Shown: positions 51,299-60,973, numbered from the stretch's first letter. The stretch: DNA of 64,000 nt from Mordavella massiliensis (GCF_016902415.1 NZ_JACJLV010000001.1:82895-146894); one strand, 5' to 3'. Notes: a model not told the origin generated them from the letters alone. Program-made: numbers and translations.

Positions 51299-51706
51299 TT
51301 AAAGATCCATCTCGTCGATAATGGCCGCGGCTTCTTCCACACATTTTTTACAACAGGGGAGGGGCTGCGGTCCTTCTTCTGTCTTCAGGTCCCTGCAGTA
51401 GATGGACCCCATTCTCTGGCGGAAGACTTCTGCAGCTTTCAGGATCTTTTCATAGGTGTCTTTCTTTGTTGCATAGGGATCGTTCCTATCTCCTGCACTG
51501 TTTTTCAGGCCGATCGTCAGAAACATGCCGGTGACCGCGCCGCAGGTATCTTTTAACCCTCCCATGCCAAGTCCGAAGCCTTCCGTCATCCGGAAGACAT
51601 CTTCTTCTTTTACGCCCAGCTCTTCGCAATAGGCGCAGACCACTGCCTGACAGCAGTTATACATCTTTTCAAACCGCTCTGCCGCATCTTTTTTTGTTGC
51701 TTTCAT
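51299..51706 (-). CDS. C_GCAxxG_C_C family (putative redox) protein
   Basis: 135 residues starting MKATKKDAAERFEKMYNCCQ. The family's spaced cysteines are present: NCCQAVVCAYCEELG, then LKDTCGAVTGMFLTIGL (GCAxxG-like), and C-terminal PCCKKC. Members are thought to bind metal or carry out redox chemistry. It overlaps the nadE stop by four bases, so it is co-expressed with NAD synthetase. Confidence 0.88.
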   Translation of the reverse strand: MKATKKDAAERFEKMYNCCQAVVCAYCEELGVKEEDVFRMTEGFGLGMGGLKDTCGAVTGMFLTIGLKNSAGDRNDPYATKKDTYEKILKAAEVFRQRMGSIYCRDLKTEEGPQPLPCCKKCVEEAAAIIDEMDL

Positions 51707-53646
51707 CGTAATGATCCCTCCTGTTTTCCCTCTGGTTTTACCTGTTCCAGATCTGCAAGCCAGGCTGCCGCACAGGCGTCGCTTGGCATTCTCCAGTCCC
51801 CTCTCGGGGAAAGCGCTACAGTTCCTACTTTCGGGCCGTCCGGCAGACAGGAACGCTTAAACTGCTGGCTGAAGAATCTCCGGCAGAAGGTGGAAAGCCA
51901 GCGGTAGATCGTCTCGTCGTCATATTCTCCTGCAAACGCTTTTTTTGCCAGCCGGTAGATTTTTGCCGGCTCACAGCCAAACCGCAGGAAATAATAGAGA
52001 TAAAAGTCATGCAGTTCATAAGGACCTACCAGGTCTTCGGTCTTCTGGGCGATCTCTCCGTCCTTTGGCGGGAGAAGCTCCGGGCTGACGGGGGTATCCA
52101 GCACGTCCCTTAATACCTCGCTTAATTCTTCATCCTCACAGGTGTCTGCGTAATAGGAAACCAGATGACGTACCAGCGTCTTAGGTACAGACGCATTGAC
52201 GCCGTACATCGACATGTGGTCCCCGTTATAGGTCGCCCATCCAAGCGCCAGCTCGGACATATCGCCGGTGCCAATCACCAGACCTCCGTTTTCATTGGCA
52301 ATATCCATCAACACCTGGGTACGCTCCCTGGCCTGGGCATTTTCATAGGTCACGCTGTGGTCCTCGGGATCGTGGCCGATATCCTGAAAATGCCGGCTTA
52401 CCGATGCCGCGATCGGTACTTCCCGAAGCGTCGCTCCCAGTTTTCCCGACATCTTGCAGGCGTTCTGATAGGTCCGGTCTGTCGTCCCAAAACAAGGCAT
52501 GGTCACTGCCGTAATACCTTTCCGGTCCAGGGACAGGGCGTCAAAGGCTTTTGCAGTCACCAGAAGGGCCAGCGTGGAATCCAGTCCGCCGGAAATTCCC
52601 ACCACTGCATGTGTCGCATGGGTATGGGCAAGCCGTTTCTTTAATCCCATGGCCTGGATCGTCAGGATCTCTTCACAGCGTTCTCTTCGCTCTTTTTCAT
52701 CTCCCGGCACAAAGGGCCTGGATGAAAAACTTCTGGTCAGCACGGTCTCTTCCTGGTCAAGAGAGAACGGGATCCTGATCAGCGTCCGCTCCTTGGACGG
52801 CTGGAAGGTGGTATTTTTTCTCCGCTCGCCATCCAGACGTTTGACATCGATCTCTGTGCAGATCATGCTGTTATGGAACCGGGTTCCTTCCGCAAGGGTA
52901 GTCCCGTTTTCCGCGATCATGTTATGGCCGCCAAACACCACATCCGTGGTGGACTCTCCCTCTCCGGCATTGGCATATACATATCCGCAGATCAGTCTTG
53001 CAGACTGGCCTTCGATCAGACTCTTGCGGTATGCCGCCTTTCCGATAGTCTCGTCGCTGGCGGAACAGTTGACTATGATCACCGCCCCCTCTCTGGCCGC
53101 CTGGATACTGGGCGGGATCGGAGACCAGACGTCCTCGCAGATTTCTGCAGAGACCACCAGCGCATCCAGATGCTCTTCTGCAAAAAGAAGCTGGGGGCCA
53201 AATGGCAGCCATTGTCCGTCAAACATCAGAAATCTTGCCTGTTCCGGTCCCTGCCGGAACTGGCGCATCTCGTAGAACTCCCCGTAATTGGGCAGAAATG
53301 TCTTGGTGATAAGCCCCAGGATCTCTCCCCTGTGAAGGGCTGCCGCCACATTGTAAAGTTCCCCTTCTATGGCAAGCGGTACGCCCACAAACACCAGGGC
53401 GTCCATTTCTTTTGTATGAGCGGCGATCCGGTGAAGGGCTTTTCTGGCGTCTGTAAGCAGAATTTCCTGGGTAAACAGATCCCCGCAGGTATATCCGGTG
53501 ATACAAAGCTCCGGAAATACAATGATCCTTGCGCCTGCCTCTTTTGCCTCGTCTATATTTTTGATGATGCTCTCCGTATTATATGCCACGTCTGCCACCC
53601 GGATATCCGGCGTCACAGCTGCGGTCTTGATAAATCCATGTTTCAC
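51703..53646 (-). CDS. nadE: Glutamine-dependent NAD+ synthetase
   Basis: 647 residues. The N-terminal nitrilase-like glutaminase has its triad in VFPELCITGY (E46), LITKTFLPNYGEFYE (K115) and SAEICEDVW (C170). The C-terminal synthetase has the PP-loop VVGISGGLDSTLALLV and GTGDMSELALGWATYNGDH. It amidates nicotinate adenine dinucleotide with glutamine. Full family length. Upstream AGGGGGCG precedes the ATG at 53646. Confidence 0.96.
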   Translation of the reverse strand: MKHGFIKTAAVTPDIRVADVAYNTESIIKNIDEAKEAGARIIVFPELCITGYTCGDLFTQEILLTDARKALHRIAAHTKEMDALVFVGVPLAIEGELYNVAAALHRGEILGLITKTFLPNYGEFYEMRQFRQGPEQARFLMFDGQWLPFGPQLLFAEEHLDALVVSAEICEDVWSPIPPSIQAAREGAVIIVNCSASDETIGKAAYRKSLIEGQSARLICGYVYANAGEGESTTDVVFGGHNMIAENGTTLAEGTRFHNSMICTEIDVKRLDGERRKNTTFQPSKERTLIRIPFSLDQEETVLTRSFSSRPFVPGDEKERRERCEEILTIQAMGLKKRLAHTHATHAVVGISGGLDSTLALLVTAKAFDALSLDRKGITAVTMPCFGTTDRTYQNACKMSGKLGATLREVPIAASVSRHFQDIGHDPEDHSVTYENAQARERTQVLMDIANENGGLVIGTGDMSELALGWATYNGDHMSMYGVNASVPKTLVRHLVSYYADTCEDEELSEVLRDVLDTPVSPELLPPKDGEIAQKTEDLVGPYELHDFYLYYFLRFGCEPAKIYRLAKKAFAGEYDDETIYRWLSTFCRRFFSQQFKRSCLPDGPKVGTVALSPRGDWRMPSDACAAAWLADLEQVKPEGKQEGSLR

Positions 53647-53660
53647 AACAATCGCCCCCT

Positions 53661-54560
53661 TTATCTGCTTCTCTGAATGATCCGCTTCAGATCTTCTATG
53701 GTATAATGATAGGCCGTATTACAGAACTGGCATTTTACCTCAATCGTCTCGCCCTCGTTGATCATTTCCTGGATCTCTTTTCTTCCCACGCTCACTACCG
53801 CCTGCTCCACCCGTTCTTTGGAGCAATTGCAATAGAACTGTGTGTCAATCGTATCTGTGATCTCCAGCCCCACATTTCCCAGAAGGATCGTAAGCAGTTC
53901 TTCCGGTGATTTTCCCTGATCCAGAAGCGCGGTGACAGAGGTCACCTGTTTTAAGTTCTCCTCGATCTGGCTGATGGTCTCTTCTGTGGCAAAGGGCATC
54001 ATCTGGATGATAAATCCCCCGGCCCTGCGGACGGTATTGTCCTTTTCCATCAGAACGCCCAGGCCAACCGAAGAAGGCACCTGCTCGGAATTTGCGAAAT
54101 AATAGGTCAGGTCTTCCGCGATCTCGCTGGTCACCAGCATGGTCTGGCCGGAGTAAGGTTCTTTGAGCCCCATGTCTTTGATCACCTGCAAGAGTCCGAT
54201 CCCCACGGCTCCGCCTACGTCCAGCTTGCCGTTCTTTGGCGGCAGCATCACATCCGGATTGCCCACATAGCCTTTCACATTGGCATGGCTATCTGCCGTC
54301 ACGGTAATGCCGCCCAAGGGACCGTCCCCCCGGATCATCAGCGTCAGCATGTCCGTATCATTTTTCATCATGCTGCCCATGATGGCTCCGGCTGTCAGAA
54401 GCCGTCCCAGCGCCGCTGTTGCCACAGGACTGGTGCCGTGACGCTCTTTTGCCGTCTCCACAAGATTCCTGGTGGTGGCCGCAAACGCCCGCACCTGGCC
54501 GTTTGCCGCCGTGGCCCTTACAATATAATCGTTCTTATGATTTGCTGTTTCACTACTCAT
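53661..54560 (-). CDS. hslO: Redox-regulated chaperone Hsp33
   Basis: 299 residues from MSSETANHKNDYIVRATAAN at 54560 (AAGGAAC upstream; the longer frame overlaps the next gene). The redox switch cysteines are QFYCNCSKERV (C244, C246) and CQFCNTAYHY (C277, C280), which bind zinc when reduced. Other motifs: AALGRLLTAGAIMGSMMK and VSVGRKEIQEMINE. Activated by oxidation to hold unfolded proteins. Confidence 0.96.
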   Translation of the reverse strand: MSSETANHKNDYIVRATAANGQVRAFAATTRNLVETAKERHGTSPVATAALGRLLTAGAIMGSMMKNDTDMLTLMIRGDGPLGGITVTADSHANVKGYVGNPDVMLPPKNGKLDVGGAVGIGLLQVIKDMGLKEPYSGQTMLVTSEIAEDLTYYFANSEQVPSSVGLGVLMEKDNTVRRAGGFIIQMMPFATEETISQIEENLKQVTSVTALLDQGKSPEELLTILLGNVGLEITDTIDTQFYCNCSKERVEQAVVSVGRKEIQEMINEGETIEVKCQFCNTAYHYTIEDLKRIIQRSR

Positions 54561-55365
54561 TTCGCTTGGTTCCTTTCTGCGTTTCTTTCTCTTCTTTTTC
54601 CGGTTTCCAGGTCTTTCCCTGCTCCCGCGCAACGACGCAGATCCGCTCGCTGTCTTTGGAGGGAGCATTTCCAGTATAATTATCAAAGGCCGCAAGATAG
54701 CAAAGCCCCGCCCGCGTCAAAAGTTCCCGGATCTCTTCCAGGGTATATGCCCTCTGAAAATGTGTCTCCTGATATCTCCGGTAATATTCTTCTCCTTCTT
54801 CCCGGATGAAAAGGGTCAGTTCATACTCGTTGATCTTTTCTTCTTCGTAATAATAATTATCCCAGATAAAGCTTGCGTTCTCCCGGTTCTCTGCAATGGT
54901 CGTATCACCCAGAAGTTCCCGGTACTTGTACGGCGTATTAAAATCAAAAATGAAAATGCCTTCCGGGTCCAGATAGTTGTTGACCAGCCGGAAGACTTCT
55001 TCCAGTTCCTCCGGATCTGTCAGATAATTGACACAGTCACAGACACTGATCACGGCTCTTACCGTGCCATAGAGTTCAAACGCCTGCATGTCCTGCTGAA
55101 GATAAAGGATATCGTGGCCGGTTTCCACCCGTTTTTCCATGGCGATTTCCAGCATTTCCTCAGAATTGTCAACCCCGATCATATCGTAGCCTCTGGCTGC
55201 AAGGGCTTCCGTCATGCTTCCGGTGCCGCATCCCAGATCCAACACCAGGCCATCTCTGATCCCTTCTTTTTGCAGGATTTCCTGCAGAAAATCCGCCCAG
55301 GCTTCATAGGGTACATTATCCATAAACTGGTCGTAGACCTCTGCAAAGCTTGTGTATGATTCCAT
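54553..55365 (-). CDS. Class I SAM-dependent methyltransferase
   Basis: 270 residues from MESYTSFAEVYDQFMDNVPY at 55365. The SAM site is VLDLGCGTGSMTEALAARGY (motif I), then GVDNSEEMLEIA and AVISVCDCVNYL. Target unknown; family members methylate small molecules. It overlaps hslO by eight bases. The ribosome site is weak (AAAGGAAAG at longer distance), so the start is not certain. Confidence 0.88.
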   Translation of the reverse strand: MESYTSFAEVYDQFMDNVPYEAWADFLQEILQKEGIRDGLVLDLGCGTGSMTEALAARGYDMIGVDNSEEMLEIAMEKRVETGHDILYLQQDMQAFELYGTVRAVISVCDCVNYLTDPEELEEVFRLVNNYLDPEGIFIFDFNTPYKYRELLGDTTIAENRENASFIWDNYYYEEEKINEYELTLFIREEGEEYYRRYQETHFQRAYTLEEIRELLTRAGLCYLAAFDNYTGNAPSKDSERICVVAREQGKTWKPEKEEKETQKGTKRNE

Positions 55366-55432
55366 ATTGCTTTCGATTCTTTCCTTTCCGGTCTTTTGCA
55401 AGGCAAACGTCTCTTCGCCCCGTCCCCTTTGC

Positions 55433-55466
55433 AAAAAACAGATAGCGCCGGCTGTCTGCCGACGCT
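55433..55466 (-). terminator. Terminator after the ABC permease gene
   Basis: AGCGTCGGC pairs with GCCGGCGCT (one G-U) and is followed by ATCTGTTTTTT on the minus strand. Confidence 0.8.
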
Positions 55467-55536
55467 ACTATTCTACCATAATTTTTCTATTTCTGAAACA
55501 ACACTTTCTTCTGTTTTTCCGGGAATTTCCCTGGAA

Positions 55537-56193
55537 TCAGAATTCTCTCTTTGCGATCAGCCTAAAAGAGACCAGACAGGAGATCCCGTAAATTACGATC
55601 CACGCCGTAATTGCAAGCCCCGCAATGCCTGCGGTTCCAATAGAGGCCGCAGCTCTTTCCAGCGTTTCTTCGTCAATGGACAGAGCCCCAAGAAGCCTGG
55701 CCCCTCCGTAACAGATCACAAACAGGCTGCACATCACGATGGCGCCCGCGATCCGGCTTCTTTCGGAACCAAACCGGATCTGGACAGGAATGGCGGTGGC
55801 TAGGAACAGCACCGAGATCGACAGGGAAGCCAGCAGCAGCATTCCCATCTCCTCTGCCTGGATGGAATATCTTTTCAGCAGACACCCACCCCAGACTACT
55901 CCATATACCACGGCTCCTGTCACAAGCGTAAATCCTATGGAAAAGAGATATTTTTCCGCCACATATCCTCTGCGGGTGACCGGCAGGGAAAAAAGATAAG
56001 CCGCTCCATTTTCCGCGTCATCGTAGGCCAGCGTGGTAATCGGCAGAAAAGAAAGCATCACCGTCAGGTATCCGAAGACAAACGACGGGTTGTCATAGAT
56101 GATCAGCATCATAAGGCCGATGACCCCTATGATCACTAAAAACTGTTTCTGGTTCTTGATAAGCATCAGATCTTTGATCAGACATCCTGTCAT
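55537..56193 (-). CDS. ABC-2 type exporter permease
   Basis: 218 residues with six hydrophobic helices (for example FLVIIGVIGLMMLIIYD, FVFGYLTVMLSFLPITTL, AGLAITAWIVIYGISCLVS). The text DDAENGAAYLFSLPVTRRGY is typical of the ABC2 permease family paired with YtrB-like ATPases. It overlaps the ATPase gene by one base. Exports an unknown substrate; neighbours resemble the antibiotic-responsive ytr-type operons. Confidence 0.85.
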   Translation of the reverse strand: MTGCLIKDLMLIKNQKQFLVIIGVIGLMMLIIYDNPSFVFGYLTVMLSFLPITTLAYDDAENGAAYLFSLPVTRRGYVAEKYLFSIGFTLVTGAVVYGVVWGGCLLKRYSIQAEEMGMLLLASLSISVLFLATAIPVQIRFGSERSRIAGAIVMCSLFVICYGGARLLGALSIDEETLERAAASIGTAGIAGLAITAWIVIYGISCLVSFRLIAKREF

Positions 56194-57053
56194 TACGCAT
56201 CCCTCCTGTTCATCATCAGGATCAGTTCATCGATGCTGCCCCGCTCGATGATGATCTGCGGATAATTTTCCATATAAAACTGTTTTTGATCGGTCAGGCA
56301 GCTGTAACCGAATCCTTCTTTCCTGGTCTTCAGGATATACCTCTGATCCAGGGCTGCATACTGTTCCTTCGTCACCTTCAAAAGCCCGTACTGGTTCAAA
56401 AGCCGGTCGGTCTCCTCGTGGAGCAGGATCTTTCCCTCATGGATCAGGTAAATGTCGTCGCAGAATCCTTCCAGATCCGAGGAAATGTGAGAGCTGATCA
56501 GGATGGATCTTCCGTCCGTCTCCATATACTCCCGAAGAAGCGAAAGGAGCTGGTCTCTTGCGATCACATCCATGCCTGCCGTAGGTTCATCCAGGATCAG
56601 AAGGCTGGCCCCATGGGACACCGCTGCCAGAACCTGAAGTTTGCGCTTCATGCCTGTAGAAAACTGGCCGATCTTTTTCTCCATGGGAATCTCGAACCGG
56701 TCGCACTGCCGGATAAATTCCTGCCTGGAAAAAGCCGGGTACAGATGCGAAAGCACCGGAAGAAGCTCCTTTACCTTCAGGGCGGAACTAAACCCGGAAT
56801 CCGCCAGCACCACGCCGATGTTCTCCCGGTCCGAAGGAGCCAGTTCCTCCGCCGGTTTCCCAAACACTTTCAACCTGCCGCCATCCGTATGGATCAGACC
56901 AAGAGCCGACTTAAAAGCTGTCGTCTTGCCCGCGCCGTTGGGACCGATCAGTCCGGTAATGTATCCCGGCTCAACCTTAAGGTTCACATGCAGTTCAAAA
57001 TCTTTGTACACCTTTCTTACATTCTCAAAATCCAGCAAAGCACTCTCTATCAT
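56193..57053 (-). CDS. ABC transporter ATP-binding protein
   Basis: 286 residues from MIESALLDFENVRKVYKDFE at 57053 (GGAGG upstream). Walker A is GLIGPNGAGKTTAFKSALGL; the signature region is GQFSTGMKRKLQVLAAVSHG; Walker B LLILDEPTAGMD; H-loop ISSHISSDLE. It forms an exporter with the overlapping permease gene, under the GntR regulator. Confidence 0.94.
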   Translation of the reverse strand: MIESALLDFENVRKVYKDFELHVNLKVEPGYITGLIGPNGAGKTTAFKSALGLIHTDGGRLKVFGKPAEELAPSDRENIGVVLADSGFSSALKVKELLPVLSHLYPAFSRQEFIRQCDRFEIPMEKKIGQFSTGMKRKLQVLAAVSHGASLLILDEPTAGMDVIARDQLLSLLREYMETDGRSILISSHISSDLEGFCDDIYLIHEGKILLHEETDRLLNQYGLLKVTKEQYAALDQRYILKTRKEGFGYSCLTDQKQFYMENYPQIIIERGSIDELILMMNRRDA

Positions 57054-57057
57054 ACTG

Positions 57058-57429
57058 CTAATCCTCCAAAACAATCTGAAATAACTGAGCGATCTCCTCA
57101 TCACTCATTCCACAGCTTCTGCCTTTTCGGATGGCCATTTCCAAATCAGCTTCTACTTCCTTCTTCTTCTCTTCCAGCATCAGGCTCTGGTCGGCAAACG
57201 CCACAAAACTTCCTTTGCCATGGACCGTATGAATAAACCCTTCCGCCTCCAGAGTATCATATGCCTTCTTCACAGTCAGTGCACTGACTTTGAGCTCCTT
57301 GGCCAATGTACGCACGGACGGGAGCGCTTCCCCGGCCGCAAGCTTTCCATGCATGATCTGATCCTTCACCTGATCTGCGATCTGATCGTAAATCGGCCAC
57401 ATCGAAGAATGATTGACAATCAAATTCAT
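57058..57429 (-). CDS. GntR family regulator, YtrA-like
   Basis: 123 residues. The N-terminal winged helix has PIYDQIADQVKDQIMHGKLA, then GEALPSVRTLAKELKVSALT and VKKAYDTLEAEGFIHTVHGK. The short C-terminal tail (about 45 residues) is YtrA-type, lacking the big effector domain. AGGAGGGAT precedes the ATG. It leads the operon with the ABC exporter and probably represses it through the palindrome at 57446-57500. Confidence 0.93.
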   Translation of the reverse strand: MNLIVNHSSMWPIYDQIADQVKDQIMHGKLAAGEALPSVRTLAKELKVSALTVKKAYDTLEAEGFIHTVHGKGSFVAFADQSLMLEEKKKEVEADLEMAIRKGRSCGMSDEEIAQLFQIVLED

Positions 57430-57445
57430 CCTATCCCTCCTTCGC

Positions 57446-57500
57446 TATAAACAGTATATAACAGTATATAACTGTTGTCAACTGTTATATACTGTTTATA
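57446..57500 (-). promoter_or_regulatory. GntR operator with embedded consensus promoter
   Basis: A perfect 20-bp inverted repeat (57446-57465 and 57481-57500, 15 bp apart) built on ACAGTATATAAC units. On the minus strand TTGACA (57476-57481) and TATACT (57453-57458), spacer 17, lie inside it. A repressor bound here would cover the promoter. Confidence 0.88.
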
Positions 57501-57520
57501 TACGGGTACAGGGCAAAATG

Positions 57521-57564
57521 CAAAAAGGGACGTAGACCTTTGCAAAAGGTCTACGTCCCTTTTC
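57521..57564. terminator. Bidirectional terminator between ilvE and the GntR gene
   Basis: GGGACGTAGACCTT (57527-57540) and its complement (57546-57559), with A-run before and T-run after on both strands. It ends the ilvE transcript. Confidence 0.88.
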
Positions 57565-57579
57565 ACATTTTGTTCACAT

Positions 57580-58605
57580 TTAGCACACTCTGTGGATCCA
57601 TCCTTCTGGGGCCTCAATGTGTCCCATCTGGATGCCTGTCAGTGTTTCGTACAGCTTCTTTGTTACCGGTCCCATCTCTTCCATTCCGCTTGGGAAGCAG
57701 ATTTCTTTTCCATGGTCGTTGATCTTTCCTACCGGGGAGATCACGGCTGCGGTGCCGCACAGTCCGCATTCTGCGAAGTCTTTGACCTCGTCAAAGTATA
57801 CCGGCCGTTCTTCTACCTCAAGTCCCAGGTAATGTTCTGCGACATATACGAGGGAGCGTCTGGTAATGGAGGGCAGGATGGTGTCGGACTTAGGTGTTAC
57901 GACTTTATTGTCTTTGGTGACAAACAGGAAGTTTGCACCACCCGTCTCTTCTACCTTGGTTCTGGTGGCCGCATCCAGATACATGTTTTCATCGAATCCT
58001 TTTTCGTGGGCGTCTACGATCGCATACAGGCTCATGGCGTAATTCAGACCCGCTTTTACGTGTCCGGTGCCGTGGGGCGCCGCGCGGTCATAATCACAGA
58101 CGCGGATCGTGATGGGTTTTGCCCCGCCTTTGAAATATGGTCCTACCGGCGTTGTAAATACGCGGAACTGATATTCTTCGGACGGCTTTACGCCGATCAC
58201 TGCGTTAGAGCCGAACATGTAAGGACGTACATACAGGGTCGCGCCGGATCCGTACGGCGGAACATATGCCGCGTTGGCTTCTACGGTCTTATGTACCGCT
58301 TCTATGAACCGCTCTTCCGGAAACGGCGGCATCTTCAGCCGCTTTGCGGAATCGACCATTCTTGCAGCGTTCAGGTCCGGGCGGAACATAACGATGTGTC
58401 CGTCCTCTGTGGTATATGCCTTCAGGCCTTCAAAACAGGTCTGCGCGTACTGCAGGACTCCTGCACATTCATTGATCACTACATTTGCATCGGAGGTTAA
58501 TACACCTTCGTCCCACGTTCCGTTTTTATAGTTGGAAACGTATCTTTTGTCAGTTTCTACATAACTGAAACCCAAATTTGACCAGTCCAGATTTTTCTTT
58601 TCCAT
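57580..58605 (-). CDS. ilvE: Branched-chain amino acid aminotransferase
   Basis: 341 residues, class IV PLP enzyme. The PLP lysine is K184 in GTGHVKAGLNYAMS. Other motifs: GLKAYTTEDGHIVMFRPDLN, EETGGANFLFVTKD and ECGLCGTAAVISPVG. It makes leucine, isoleucine and valine from their keto acids, completing the pathway with ilvBN upstream. It has its own promoter. Confidence 0.96.
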   Translation of the reverse strand: MEKKNLDWSNLGFSYVETDKRYVSNYKNGTWDEGVLTSDANVVINECAGVLQYAQTCFEGLKAYTTEDGHIVMFRPDLNAARMVDSAKRLKMPPFPEERFIEAVHKTVEANAAYVPPYGSGATLYVRPYMFGSNAVIGVKPSEEYQFRVFTTPVGPYFKGGAKPITIRVCDYDRAAPHGTGHVKAGLNYAMSLYAIVDAHEKGFDENMYLDAATRTKVEETGGANFLFVTKDNKVVTPKSDTILPSITRRSLVYVAEHYLGLEVEERPVYFDEVKDFAECGLCGTAAVISPVGKINDHGKEICFPSGMEEMGPVTKKLYETLTGIQMGHIEAPEGWIHRVC

Positions 58606-58641
58606 GGAAATCTCCTCCGTTCTATTTTCTCTCTCTGATAG

Positions 58642-58670
58642 ATTATAATACTCTCCATCATTAAATTCAA
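58642..58670 (-). promoter_or_regulatory. ilvE promoter
   Basis: TTGAAT (58665-58670) and TATAAT (58642-58647), spacer 17 bp. Confidence 0.75.
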
Positions 58671-58723
58671 GAGTGCGCTCTGTTTTTTTCTAAAATGCCG
58701 GTTTCACCCTCTGTTTTTCAGGA

Positions 58724-59236
58724 TCAGCGGTCCATCATACTGATAGATTCGATGGCCACGCAGCCTCCGCGGACCACTTCAATACTCTGGAATTCTTCTT
58801 TCATTAATTTCACCACCGCGTCGTTTTTGGCCGTGGTCTGCACAAATTCCAGCAGAAGGCTGTCATGCCCGTAATCGATCACTTTTGCCTTAAATGTCTC
58901 GGCAATCTGGAAAAGCTCCACTTTATCTTCCGGGGTACATTTCCGCACCTTTACATATAAGATCTCTTTCATCCTGACAAAAATATCGGTAAAGTCGATA
59001 ACTTTAATGACCTCCACCAGCCGGTTCAACTGCTTTTTGATCTGCTCAAAGGTCTCGTCGTCGCTGACCGTTGCGATCGTCATTCTGGAAACAGTGGGGT
59101 CTTCTGTTTTTCCAACTGTAAGACTGTCCAGATTGTAGGATTTACCGGAGAACAGTCCCGAAATCTTGGAAAGAACACCCACCTGATTTTCTACATATAA
59201 TGAAATCCATCTTTTTTTCATTCCATTTCCATTCAT
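58724..59236 (-). CDS. ilvN: Acetolactate synthase small (regulatory) subunit
   Basis: 170 residues. ACT domain at the N-terminus: WISLYVENQVGVLSKISGLF, then GKSYNLDSLTVGKTEDPTVS and MTIATVSD. The C-terminal domain of the Bacillus/Clostridia IlvH type follows. It confers valine feedback on IlvB. It starts 15 bases after the ilvB stop. Confidence 0.95.
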   Translation of the reverse strand: MNGNGMKKRWISLYVENQVGVLSKISGLFSGKSYNLDSLTVGKTEDPTVSRMTIATVSDDETFEQIKKQLNRLVEVIKVIDFTDIFVRMKEILYVKVRKCTPEDKVELFQIAETFKAKVIDYGHDSLLLEFVQTTAKNDAVVKLMKEEFQSIEVVRGGCVAIESISMMDR

Positions 59237-59251
59237 TCTCTTCTCCTCCTT

Positions 59252-60973
59252 CTAACAGTCCATGATCATATCTTCCAAAGTTCCGCCCGGCTGGATCATC
59301 GGATAGACCAGATCCTCCGGATCGATCAGGAATTCGATGAGATACGGGGTTTTCTTACTGCTCATGGCTTCTCTGAACGCCGGCTCGATCTCTTCCTTCT
59401 TCGTTACCCGGATGCCTTTTGCGCCATAGCTTTCCGCCAGTTTTACAAAATCCGGTACATAAGCCATCTCTTCTACATTCTCGCCCCGCTCTCTGCTGGC
59501 CTTGCCGGACCTTAAGCAGGTCATGGAATAGCGTTTTCCATAAAACAGCTTCTGCCACTGGCGGACCATACCCAGATTATAATTATTGAAAATGCAGTTG
59601 ATGGTGGGAAGTTCTTCCAGCACCGCAGTCGCCATCTCCTGGATATTCATCTGGATGCCGCCGTCTCCGGAAATCGAGATCACCGGAATGTCCGGATTGC
59701 CGATCTTTGCCCCGATGGCGCCCGGAAGTCCGTATCCCATGGTCCCCAGTCCTCCGGACATAAGAAGCCGCTTCTTCTCTGTGATCTCGGCAAACTGGGA
59801 CACAAACATCTGATGCTGTCCTACGTCTGTTACGATGATCGCTTCGTCAAATATCCGGTTTATAGTCTCAATGATATCCTGCGGCGTCATGATCGGTCTT
59901 GGCTTCATAACCAGCGGATGCTGTGCTTTCCAGCTCTGGATCTGCTCCATCCAGTCCGGATTCTCATAATCTTCCACATATTCCAGCATTTTGGTGATGG
60001 CCTCTTTTGCGTCAGCCACGATCGGCACGTCTACCTGTACATTTTTGGATATCGCAGCCGTATCAATGTCGATATGTACGATCTGTGCCTTTGGCGCGAA
60101 GGAGTGAAGTTTTCCCGTAATCCTGTCATTGAACCGGGTTCCGATAGAGAACAGAAGGTCACACTCATTGACCGCCATATTGCAGGCGTAAGCACCATGC
60201 ATTCCCACATTTCCGATATAAAGCGGATGATTGGTTGGAACCGCTCCTCGTCCCATGACCGTGGTCACCACCGGTACATTGGTTTTATTCACCAGCTCGG
60301 TAAATTCCTGACTGGCATGGGATATGTTGACACCGCCTCCCACCAGGAACAGCGGGCGTTTTGCCTTTGCAAGCATCTTGATCGCTCTTTTAAGCTGTCC
60401 GATATGGACATGGGTGTTGGGCTTATATCCCCGGATATTGACCTCTGAAGGATACTCCGGATCTCCCAGTTCGCCCATCACATCTTTGGGCAGATCCACC
60501 AGCACGGGACCTGGCCTTCCAGTTCTTGCGATGTAAAAGGCTTCCTTGATGATCCGTCCCAGATCCTCCCGGTTTCGGACGGTGATGCCGTACTTGGTGA
60601 TACTTCTTGTGATCCCTACTATATCCACTTCCTGGAAGGCATCGTTGCCGATCAGATGCCTTGCCACCTGTCCGGAAAAGCATACCAGCGGAACACTGTC
60701 ATAATAAGCCGTGGCAAGTCCTGTTACAAGGTTCGTGGCTCCGGGACCGCTGGTTACCAGACAGACGCCCACCTTTCCGGTAGAGCGGGCATATGCATCA
60801 GCCTCATGCACCAGCGCGATTTCCTGTCTGGGAAGGATCACCTTTGTATAATCCTGTTTATAAAGCTCATCACTGATATCAATGGTGCAGGCTCCCGGAT
60901 AACCAAATAAGGTGTCCACGCCTTCTTCTTTTAAAGCTTTCACCAACAATTTGTTTCCGCTGATCTTTTTCAT
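59252..60973 (-). CDS. ilvB: Acetolactate synthase large (catalytic) subunit
   Basis: 573 residues from MKKISGNKLLVKALKEEGVD at 60973; an ATG two codons earlier is too close to GGAGG. ThDP enzyme: catalytic Glu region DTLFGYPGACTIDISDELY with GSGPGATNLVTG-like text, FAD/middle domain LFLVGGGVNISHAS, and ThDP/Mg motif SISGDGGIQMNIQEMATAVL with CIFNNYNLGMVRQWQ. First step of branched-chain amino acid synthesis. Expression is under a T-box. Confidence 0.96.
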   Translation of the reverse strand: MKKISGNKLLVKALKEEGVDTLFGYPGACTIDISDELYKQDYTKVILPRQEIALVHEADAYARSTGKVGVCLVTSGPGATNLVTGLATAYYDSVPLVCFSGQVARHLIGNDAFQEVDIVGITRSITKYGITVRNREDLGRIIKEAFYIARTGRPGPVLVDLPKDVMGELGDPEYPSEVNIRGYKPNTHVHIGQLKRAIKMLAKAKRPLFLVGGGVNISHASQEFTELVNKTNVPVVTTVMGRGAVPTNHPLYIGNVGMHGAYACNMAVNECDLLFSIGTRFNDRITGKLHSFAPKAQIVHIDIDTAAISKNVQVDVPIVADAKEAITKMLEYVEDYENPDWMEQIQSWKAQHPLVMKPRPIMTPQDIIETINRIFDEAIIVTDVGQHQMFVSQFAEITEKKRLLMSGGLGTMGYGLPGAIGAKIGNPDIPVISISGDGGIQMNIQEMATAVLEELPTINCIFNNYNLGMVRQWQKLFYGKRYSMTCLRSGKASRERGENVEEMAYVPDFVKLAESYGAKGIRVTKKEEIEPAFREAMSSKKTPYLIEFLIDPEDLVYPMIQPGGTLEDMIMDC

